Origin: a virus
Direction: 5' to 3' (one strand)
DNA: 59,939 nucleotides
IMG/VR virus record: IMGVR_UViG_3300032313_001910
Span: 1-59,939 of that record
Shown here: one piece after another, positions 48,379 to 57,900 of the stretch
Position numbering within the stretch: the stretch's first letter is position 1
How the letters are laid out: each line of letters starts with the position of its first letter
Translations under genes and position numbers: made by a program
The notes under the pieces: model-generated
What the model was told of the DNA's origin: nothing
Databases searched by the model: none
Seen by the model: only the letters and a program-made list of their open reading frames with translations

Positions 48379-49584
48379 ATGTGCATATTACAAAAAATCG
48401 AAGGGTGGAGATCTAAGACAGGTAAAGCTTTTGGAACTATCATAAGGAATCTTTCAAAGGATTCTGAAGATATTGAACAATTAAAATCTCTGACTTCTTT
48501 TCTAAATCCAATTTATAATCCCGAAAAAATTTCTATTCAACAGAGATTTTATCATGTGTGGTTTGGGTTCTATGAAATTGAGAGGTGTCCCTATTGTGAC
48601 TCTCCTAGAATGTTTGCAAAGAAGCCAAAGTTTTCAATTGACAGATATGGGATAAAACCCACTAATTCTGTTAATTATTACGGGACGTGTATGTCTGAAT
48701 CTTGTAATAAAAAATATAACAAGGATAAAACTGACAAGGCTATGATGAAAAATCACGGAACTACAAATCCAACGGAGGTTCCTGGTGCTTTAAATAAGAT
48801 TAAGGAAAATAACAGGAAAAAATATGGAGTGGATTTCTATACAGAAACTGAAGATTTTAAAGAGAGGGTTAAAAAGACTTTCGAGGAAAAATATGGTGGT
48901 CATCCAACTAAGCTAAAAGAAACACAGGACAAGAAAAGAAAAACAAACAAAGAAAAATATGGATTTGAGCACTCTTTAGATAATCCAGAAATAAAAGAAA
49001 AATCTAGAATAACCAATAATTTAAAATATGGAGGAAATTCCAGTATGTGCTCGGAGGAGATAAAGAATAAATCTAAAGAAACGAACAGGAGAAAAAGAGG
49101 TACGGATTGGTATGTACAAAGTGAGGATTTTAAGAAAAAATTTAAAGAATCTATGCTTAAAAAATATGGAGTGGAGCAGGTTATGCACTACACCCCTTCA
49201 TTTGAAAAATCTTTAAACACGTCATACAAGAAAAAGATTTTTGTTTTCCCTTCAGGTAGGGTTGAAAAAATACAAGGGTATGAAGGATTTGCTTTAAATG
49301 ATCTTTTAGATGCAGGATATAAGGAAGATGACATAATTGTATCCAATAAAGAGATTGAATCGCACACGGGTACAATATGGTATTTAGATTCTGAAAGGAA
49401 GAAAAGAAAGTATTACCCAGATATTTATTTGATTGGGGATAATAAAATAATAGAGGTTAAGTCAGAATACACTTACAAAGCAGCATATTCAATAAATATT
49501 AGAAAAAAACAAGCATGTCTCGATCTAGGGATTTCTTTTGAATTTTGGATCTATAACTCAAGAGGTGAAAAATCAATAAAATAG
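48379..49584 (+). CDS. Homing-type endonuclease with KYG repeats and a PD-(D/E)XK-like C-terminus
   Basis: 401 residues. A Cys cluster C70-x2-C73 ... C104-x4-C109 probably binds zinc. Residues ~130-265 contain about six diverged repeats of the form N-x-x-K-Y-G-V-x-x-x-x-x-x-x-D-F-K-E-x-x-K (KYGVDFYTETEDFKERVKKT, KYGFEHSLDNPEIKEK), likely DNA-reading modules. The C-terminus has RKYYPDIYLIGDNKIIEVKS, fitting the PD...(D/E)xK nuclease core. This organisation is known from free-standing phage endonucleases. It interrupts the baseplate block between the structural gene at 47556 and gp25, consistent with mobility. Confidence 0.8.
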   Translation: MCILQKIEGWRSKTGKAFGTIIRNLSKDSEDIEQLKSLTSFLNPIYNPEKISIQQRFYHVWFGFYEIERCPYCDSPRMFAKKPKFSIDRYGIKPTNSVNYYGTCMSESCNKKYNKDKTDKAMMKNHGTTNPTEVPGALNKIKENNRKKYGVDFYTETEDFKERVKKTFEEKYGGHPTKLKETQDKKRKTNKEKYGFEHSLDNPEIKEKSRITNNLKYGGNSSMCSEEIKNKSKETNRRKRGTDWYVQSEDFKKKFKESMLKKYGVEQVMHYTPSFEKSLNTSYKKKIFVFPSGRVEKIQGYEGFALNDLLDAGYKEDDIIVSNKEIESHTGTIWYLDSERKKRKYYPDIYLIGDNKIIEVKSEYTYKAAYSINIRKKQACLDLGISFEFWIYNSRGEKSIK

Positions 49585-49602
49585 TTACACTCTTATTTTA
49601 TT

Positions 49603-49612
49603 GAATATATAG
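49603..49612 (+). promoter_or_regulatory. Candidate late promoter GAATATATAG
   Basis: GAATATATAG is followed by GTTAAG and the ATG at 49619. It restarts transcription of baseplate genes after the inserted endonuclease gene. Confidence 0.5.
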
Positions 49613-49618
49613 GTTAAG

Positions 49619-49990
49619 ATGGCAAGATTTTCCGAAATTTATCCAAAGAACCCAGACGATCCTAATTACAAAGAAGGACTTTTGCATACTGATGATGAGG
49701 TTGAAATTCTTATCGGTATGATCAAACAATGTATGTTAACTAGACCAGGAGAGGTCCTAGGAGATCCCTATTTTGGGATAGATTTGGAAGGTATGCTATT
49801 TGATCTAGAAGTGGACCAAGCAACACTAGAGCGTGCTATAAGATTACATCTTTTAACTTATGTCCCGTTGGCCTCTAGTAAATATGAAGTTGACTTTAGT
49901 GTTGGGTTTTTAAGAGGATCTACCAGGGACACGTGTGTTATTGATTTTGCAATTAAAGGAAACCCCTTAGTGGGAATAAAAATAGTATAA
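49619..49990 (+). CDS. Baseplate wedge protein gp25-like
   Basis: 123 residues, matching the GPW/gp25 family (PF04965): DEVEILIGMIKQCMLTRPGE, VLGDPYFGIDLEGMLFDLEV and the C-terminal beta segment YEVDFSVGFLRGSTRDTCVI. T4 gp25 (132 residues) is the core wedge protein that polymerises to link the baseplate to the sheath. The gene immediately precedes gp6, as in T4-like and P2-like clusters. Confidence 0.93.
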   Translation: MARFSEIYPKNPDDPNYKEGLLHTDDEVEILIGMIKQCMLTRPGEVLGDPYFGIDLEGMLFDLEVDQATLERAIRLHLLTYVPLASSKYEVDFSVGFLRGSTRDTCVIDFAIKGNPLVGIKIV

Positions 49991-49991
49991 A

Positions 49992-51689
49992 ATGGATTTA
50001 CTACAAAAAAATAAAGCAAAGATATCTGACCTGATCGCACAGACTTTTGATCTGATCCAAGCTAGATATTCTATGTCTAACCAGCTCTTCACAGTGGCTT
50101 CGGTTTGGGGACAAATTATATTTGTTCTTGATAACCTTTCCCAATTTATCCTTTTTTTCATAGAGGATTCTATCACAGAGCTCAACATAAACCAGGCAAC
50201 TAGAGAATCTTCGATTTACGGATTAGCAACTCTAGCTGGTCATAATCCAACAAGAGCAATTTCTGCAAAGGGTGAGGTAGTTATCACGTGGAACGGAAGA
50301 TCTTTTGAGAATGTTGGCGGTAGCGCTATTTTGGTTCCCAATTATGCACAATTAAATTGTGTTAACAACGGAAAAAATTATTTCTTAAAACTTCCACAAG
50401 AATACATTAGATTGAACCTTGAACCTGGTGCTAAAATTATTGCATCCATTTTCGAGGGAAGAAGAAACACAAATCAATACACGGGGACAGGTAATCTTTT
50501 ACAGAGTTATAACATCTCATCTAGGGGAACTTCAGGCATAGAAAACTATGAGGTGGAAGTTAAGGTTAATGGAGAAACATGGAAAAGATATGATTCCCTT
50601 TATGATATACCAAGAAACGGAAATGGTTATATTGTAAAAAGCTCTTTAATTTCAGGTATAGATATTTTCTTTGGTACTGTAGATTTTGGATTCCCTCCTC
50701 CCGCTGGCTCTATAATTGAAGTGACTTACCTAGAATCATCAGGTGCTTTTGGAAATATAACTGTTGAAGATTCTTCACAGGTTATTATGAGATTTGATTC
50801 AGACGGGACAGATCTTTTTGGTAACAACGTTACCCTATCTGATGTTCTTCAACCAACCTGTTCTATTGCTCCCCAATTGGGTGCTAACCAAGAACCAATT
50901 GATCTTACAAGAATTATTGCACCAAAGACATCAAGAAGTTTTGTTTTAGCAAATCCAACAAACTATGTAACATTTTTTGAAAAGTTTGGGCAATTTTCTA
51001 TCATAGAAGCTTTTACGACTTTTGATGATCAATACATAGATGACGATAATATCATTTATTTGATATTAGTCCCTAATATTCAACTCACTCTTAAAACCAA
51101 TGAAACTTATTTTGATATCCCTCCTTCTAGGTTTAAATTAACTGGCCCGCAAATAGATAGGATCTATCAACTTCTTGATGAAAGTGGACAAAAAATAGTT
51201 ACTACTGTAGTAAAAATTTTAGATCCATTGATATCTAGGTATGTTGTTAATGTAGCCATTACAATTTTCGAGGGATACGATCCAACCACAATAAAAACAC
51301 AGATTATAGACACACTGAGTGATTACTTCCTTAATATTAGAAGGAGAGATAAAATACCTAGATCTGATTTAGTTGCTGCTATAGAAGGATTAGACGGAAT
51401 AGATTCTGTTTCTCTCTATTTCATCTGTGAAAAAAATGAAGAATCTAAAATTCAAAACCCAAATGCACCCGAAATAGGATTAGACGAATTTGGTGACATA
51501 GTAATCGGGAAAGATGAAGTCGTTGTTATTTCTGGAGGATGGGAAGATAGAAATGGGATCTATTATGATTATGGAGCAGGTCTTGAAAATCTATCTTCTG
51601 TTAATGTAGATATTAGAGCTATTGTTCCTGTAACATACAATACCAGAATTAATCAACAATTGAAATCTTCTCTTAAAATAGGAAACTAA
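49992..51689 (+). CDS. Baseplate wedge protein gp6-like
   Basis: 565 residues (T4 gp6 is 660). The N-terminal region includes ATRESSIYGLATLAGHNPTR and AISAKGEVVITW, characteristic of the gp6/gpJ family, followed by repeating beta domains and, near the C-terminus, the helical and beta region YFLNIRRRDKIPRSDLVAAI with GLDGIDSVSLYF, as in J-like wedges. It forms the iris-like ring of the baseplate with gp25 and gp7 partners. It starts two bases after the gp25 gene. Confidence 0.9.
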   Translation: MDLLQKNKAKISDLIAQTFDLIQARYSMSNQLFTVASVWGQIIFVLDNLSQFILFFIEDSITELNINQATRESSIYGLATLAGHNPTRAISAKGEVVITWNGRSFENVGGSAILVPNYAQLNCVNNGKNYFLKLPQEYIRLNLEPGAKIIASIFEGRRNTNQYTGTGNLLQSYNISSRGTSGIENYEVEVKVNGETWKRYDSLYDIPRNGNGYIVKSSLISGIDIFFGTVDFGFPPPAGSIIEVTYLESSGAFGNITVEDSSQVIMRFDSDGTDLFGNNVTLSDVLQPTCSIAPQLGANQEPIDLTRIIAPKTSRSFVLANPTNYVTFFEKFGQFSIIEAFTTFDDQYIDDDNIIYLILVPNIQLTLKTNETYFDIPPSRFKLTGPQIDRIYQLLDESGQKIVTTVVKILDPLISRYVVNVAITIFEGYDPTTIKTQIIDTLSDYFLNIRRRDKIPRSDLVAAIEGLDGIDSVSLYFICEKNEESKIQNPNAPEIGLDEFGDIVIGKDEVVVISGGWEDRNGIYYDYGAGLENLSSVNVDIRAIVPVTYNTRINQQLKSSLKIGN

Positions 51690-51690
51690 A

Positions 51691-51933
51691 ATGAAAAAAA
51701 GCTGGTACGAATTTATAAACAACCAAAATACGGTTAGAACTAATGAGGGATTTGATTACGAGGGTAAGATTTTTGAAAAAACCCTTTCTAATCAGGTTTT
51801 ACAAGGGGACACTAACCGAATGGAAATTTTAGCTTCTATGGAGAGAATTGTTTTCCAATTATTTGAAACGACCAAGTACATTAAAAATTATATTAATTAT
51901 ACAGTCCCAAAAAATAACAAATACGTAAGATAA
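51691..51933 (+). CDS. Small baseplate-region protein
   Basis: 80 residues between the gp6-like and 2266-residue genes (one base from each). The N-terminus MKKSWYEFINNQNTV recalls the targeting-like leaders (hydrophobic-x-x-F-I-N) but lacks the Glu at the cut position; the rest is charged and helical (QVLQGDTNRMEILASMERIV). No family recognised. Placement suggests a small wedge component. Confidence 0.65.
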   Translation: MKKSWYEFINNQNTVRTNEGFDYEGKIFEKTLSNQVLQGDTNRMEILASMERIVFQLFETTKYIKNYINYTVPKNNKYVR

Positions 51934-54900
51934 ATGAATATTCAAAATCTTTTATTCTTTGATAAAAAAGGAGACAGATATAATTTTCAATGGAACGGAA
52001 ATTATTGGGAAGGTGCAGTACTTTTTCCTTTAGTTGCTGAAAGACTTTTTGAGATCGAGCATGTATTTGTTATTGAAAAGTTTATTAATGCTAGTACCCT
52101 CGAAACAGAGTATGGATTTCCTCACGAAGATACAACAAGTCCATCTACACCGGTCTGGAGAACAAGATGGGAATCTGATTACGACGGGCAGACCGACGTT
52201 AGCTCAATTATTTACACATATGAACTAGGGATAGATCCCGAGCTAGATGCCCCATATCTGGTGAAAGGTACCAGCATCGAGGTTTATCCTGAAGTTGTCC
52301 CAGGGGACACGGTAGATTCTCCAACAGGTATAGTAATCACTTCTCAGATCACTTCCTCTTCTATGCAAATAAACATTGCATTAAATTCAACCACAGAGGG
52401 GATTTACGACCGCACTTTAATTTTAGAAGATTATACAGATTCTAATAATCCCGTTACAATTTTAAAGCTTAGTTTTCATGGTGAAGTTGAAGGAGAAGAT
52501 AGTAGACTTTCTGTTTTGTTGTCAAATTTTGGAAGACAATTTACAGAAGCAGATTCTTTAATAACAAGAGAAACTGATCCTAAAGAACCGCTTCCTGATT
52601 GGACGGTAGTAAATAGAAAAAGAAAAGAGCTCCTTTTGACAGGAGAATCTATTTTTCCTTATCTTGGTTCTTATAAAAGTCTTTTTAATGCAATTAAATT
52701 TTTTGGGTATTATGATTTAAAGATCAAAGAATATTGGTTAAATGTCAAAATCGATTCTGCTGATGTCTTGACACCACTGCAGCAAAATTCGAAGGTGTTA
52801 AAGCAATTAAATCTTGGACTTAATAAATCTTCAGAATTAATTGATAATCTTTTACGGGACGAAAACGAAGGAAAATTCAAACAAGTAGAGGTTTATGGAA
52901 AAAAATCTGACGGGACTTTTGGTTTAAAAAAACAATATGAACAGATATTTCCCTCTAAATCTTATAAGAAAACTTCCTTATTTGGTCTTTTTTATGACAT
53001 AAACCGAGTGGTAGAAGATCAAGAAGAAGATCAATTTGGATATCCTGTTGTAGAAGATGTTTTTTTATTTAGCCCCGAAGAAGTTCTCATAAAGCTTTTT
53101 GGACTAAAGGAAAGACTAAAACAGGATTATCTTCCTCTTAATGCTAGAATAGTAGATATAACAGGGGAAGGGGTTTATTTTAACATCTACAAAACAAGGG
53201 GATGGGTAGACCAGCTAAAGATTGACGAGGTTAGATCTGGTATAGAAGTAGATTTTACTGTTTTTCCTGAAAATGGATTTATTGAAGATTTAAGAGTTTT
53301 TTACACCAAGCCAAACCAACAAGGCCTACTCTATCCAGCTGTAGAGGGAACCGAGCCAGGAATTAGCTACCTAGGAAACACTATAGAGCCATATTCTTTT
53401 TTTCAAAAATATCCAATTTCTAATATACCAGATTTAGCTAATTCAATTACAGGATTTTATCAAAAAATAGAAGACGGTACACTTCCTAAATTTTTAGGTG
53501 ACGGTGATTTTGATCCACCTACTTATAAACTGTTTTCTACAGGGGAAGATCATTTCTTTCCTGCAGGATTTCCTGTTGTCTTAACAAATAAAACATTTGA
53601 TCTAAGTTGGGGGGAAATGAGCGGGAATTGGGAAACATTAGATCCGAATTTTTTATCAACTGTCCTAGATATTGCTAATTACACTTCAACCTTAGTTGAT
53701 AATCCTGGTTATCCGTTATCTCTTGTCACTTCTTCATCTATTTTAGATTTAGATTCTGTTAATATACCCCAAGCGGTAACAATTAATATAGGAACAGGAA
53801 ATAATTGGTTTTCAGCAACTTCACCGGAGGTTTTGTTAATCAGAATAGAATCTGTGTCTTCTCCTGGTAATTTATTATTGGGATATGTCAGTCAAGGGGA
53901 TTATAACACACTAACCGGAGATTTAATAATTAGACCAACATATATTAGGGGAGGAGGAGCTTATTCAAGTTGGTATGTTATCCCAACAAACATTTCTTCC
54001 AGCTCTTATGTATTTAATTACTATGAAAATTGGTTTAAATCTGGTGGATTTTATTCATGGGAAAGATTACCTTATTTGGATTTTTATGAAATAGAGTGGA
54101 CAATCTCCAAAGAAGATGCAAGTCCATATTTTTTCCAAATCAGAGGAGGTCTCCCAGATCTAGATGTGCTACCACATTTTCTTCCTTATACAGGAGAATA
54201 TACAGTGCAGTGTAGGGTATGGGACACACTTAACGCTATTTCTTTGGGAATAAAAAAGAATGTCATAAAGGTAGAAAAGAGGGGGATCGAATTAAACACA
54301 TTAACTAGGTTCAGAAAATCTGAAATTTATAATTTTGATAATATGCCTTTACAATGGGATTCTTATCCATCACAGTGGATTTTTCCTGTTGAAAACACCG
54401 ACACTATTAAAGACCTTTCTGATTACATATCAAATTTCCCTGAATATTCTAACAATTTTAATGAGGGTCAATCTTGTGAGGTTTTAGTTGATATTCCGGA
54501 GGTTAGGGCAACCTGCACTTTTGATATAGGAGTCTTTCAAGTAGACATAACTTCGATTGTCAGCACCTTTACTGGAACAGGTTACACTTTTGCTATTGTT
54601 ACAACAACAACAAATCACAGCTTCTCTTCTGGTAGTCAGGTTTGGATTTATGATTCTTCTGGTAATCCTTATGGAAGTTTCCCTATAACCGTGCTTTCGC
54701 CCAACACCTTTGAAATACCCCAGATTGTAATATCTCCTATAACAGGAGCATATGTTTATGGATCCGGTACGATAAAGGTTATTGCTGATGGATTAGAAAT
54801 TGCCAGTGTTACTTTCCAAGGAGACATAGAATCCACTGCAAGTTTAATCTATAGCACAATAAACTCTTCTCCATTATTCCCGAAATATAAAGTTATTAGT

Positions 54901-57900
54901 CTAACGGATTCTACCGTCCCCAATTACAAAACATTTGTGTTACAAGCACCAAACAACACTGGGGTAATATGGAATGGAAAATTAGTTTCTGTTCCTGTTA
55001 CAGGCTCTTTACTTTCCAATCCTGGATCAGTTTTATTCAACGGAGGTGTAAATCAGACACAATCTTATGTTCCTTTTGATTTCACTTCTTATCCTAATCC
55101 AAAAATGAAGCTTTGGGGAACAAAAGGGATTTCTTGGGATGCTTTCGAAGATTTTGAATTCACTAAAGCATATGCTCACACTTGGGATATGTTTGATTAC
55201 CACAATGACTGGTTAGGCGGATTCTCTCTTTATTCTTTGCAATATGGAGACAGGGTGAGAGTTACCAGCCTTACCAATGGGGTTGTTTTAGGAGAAACTG
55301 ATTCTCCAAGTAATAACTATTTAGATCTTACTGAAGCTGCTGACCAACTAAACCAATCCCCGGACGAAAATATCTCTAGATTTAACTATGTGGTTAGGGG
55401 ATATTCAGATCTTCCTTTGTATTACAATGATAACGGAAATCCTATATCACCAGATCTTAGCACAAATCCAGGACCAAAAAATATTCTTTCCAGCTTCAGT
55501 AAAATCCCTACGTATTCACCAGTTCTTTTTACGCCTACGAGCATTGCTTGGGACGGTGATGGTGATATATGGGTAACTGGAGAAGATGTTATTAAATTTG
55601 ACGGTATTAATTTTACGACATATGATTCCAGTAACTCTCCATTACCGGGAGTTGGCTTATTGACTAATTGTATAAAAATAGACAGAAATGACGTTAAGTG
55701 GATCGGGATAGAAAACGATCTTATTCCTTTAGTTAAAATAGACGAAAGAGACCCTTCACAAAGTGTTGCTTACTCGGTTAATGATTTTATAGATAACGGA
55801 GGAAACCCTGTAGTTTATGGGGTTCCCTCCAGCATTAGAGTTATTGAGATAAACCCACAAACGGGAGACGTTTTTGCAGCATTTATTTCTGGATCTTCAC
55901 CTTCTTACGACGGACTTCTTTATTACGACGGATATGCAAAATCCTGGAGCTTATTAACTCCTAGTAATTCTAATTTATCTTCTGCAACTATTAGGGATCT
56001 TAGATTGCAGTATTATGACATAAATAAATGGTACCTTTGGATCGCAACAGATCAAGGACTTTCTAGATTTAATGGAATAGATTTTAAAAACTATGATACG
56101 AACAATTCTGGTATTCCTTCAAACGATGTTTATTCGATTGAATTGGATAAGCTTAACCACAAATGGATTGGAACCTCTTCTGGTCTTGTCTACTGGGATC
56201 ATTTAAGATGGGCGGTTTGGAATAACTCAACTAATCCTGAATTATCCTCTGGAAACATTACAAATATAGTTGAAACAGGAAATGCCAACATTTGGTTTGT
56301 TGTTGATCCCGTGTCTTCCCCAGGAGATAATGAACTTTATTTCTTTGATGGATATTATTTCACAAAAGTTCTTTATAGAAATGATGGAACTAGTTTAATT
56401 AGTCCTTGTCCTAACTTTTATGGAAAATCTGCACTTTCTGCACCATGGAAGACTATAAAAAATGGGGAGACAACTTATCCTAAAAATCTCATCTTTGTTA
56501 CAAACCAAGGGGAGATAGGAAAGCTAGATTATATCATTCCATATATACACGCCACTTCTAAATTTGCGGGAACTCCTGGATGGGATTTTGTTTACCACGA
56601 AACCTCCATCCCCCTTCCTGCAATCCAGTATGTTTACAATTCAGGAATTGGAATTTCACAGCTGAATTTTAATTTTATTGTTGGACCTCTTTACGACAAC
56701 ATCACACTTAATTCCGATATAACTAGACCTGTTATGCCTTCGGTTGATAGGTATTCATGGAGTAAACCAATTTGGCAGAGGTACAACATTGATTATCTTA
56801 AAAATCAGTTCCCTTCTTTAGATCTTGACAATGTGTTTTTGTATGCTCCTCTGAGAGATATTATCAAAGGAAAAGCCACAAAAGAAGCTTACTGGAGAAA
56901 TTCTCAGATAGAAAGAATAGCTCAAAAACAATCTAGAGATCTTTTTGAAAATTTTGAATGGATAATAACTCTAGGTAACACTAGCGTAGACCAGGGAGTA
57001 AAAGTCACAGTAGATACAGAGGGAGATATTATCGTTATTGGGGATTATAACGGAAGTATCTTTATGGGGGAAGTTAATAATATAGGAACCCAAGACGTCT
57101 ACCTCAATTCTGTAGATCCTAGTGTTTTTGTTGCAAAATACAATAAGGTTGGTGTTATTCAATGGGCAAGAGCAATTAATCCATCCCTAGGAAGTCAACT
57201 AAACGCCAGATCTATTATCACCGACGACAATTCAAATATCTATGTGGTTTTAGATGACAGCATAACAGGATTTATCCAAATAAATAAATACAACAGTTCT
57301 GGTGTTTTACTGAACACGATAAATGTACCAGTTTTCCCTGTTCAACTTCTTGCCGATATTAAAGTGGATCTCTATGAAAATCTTTATATCTGTGGAGAAT
57401 TTGAAGGCGCTTTATCTCTCGGAACGTTTAACCTAAACTCTATTGGCTTATCTTCTGGATTCCTAGCCAAACTTGATGCCACCTTAAATTTTGTGTGGGC
57501 TAAAAAACTAGAAACCACATCTTTTTCCTCTGGATTAGAATTGGGTATTTTGAAAGAAGATTATTTATATGTGACCGGAATTTTCACAACGGACGTAGAT
57601 TTAGGCCCTATAGTACTTTCTGGCCCAGGTGCTCCTGATATGTTTGTAGGAAAGTTTTCCACATCTGATGGGTCTTGTCTTTGGGCGGAATCTTTTGCAT
57701 ATGATTCTTCCACTTCCTTTGGTAATTCTTCGATCACAGTTGATCCAAAAGGACACGTTTTAGTAACAGGAAGTTTTTCGGGAACAATAGAAATAGAAAA
57801 TAAAACTCTTTCTTCTTTTCCTTCAACAACTGATATATTTGTAATAAAATTGCTATCAACTGGAAAACTTGTATGGATGAAGATGTGCGGAGGTGCCTCA

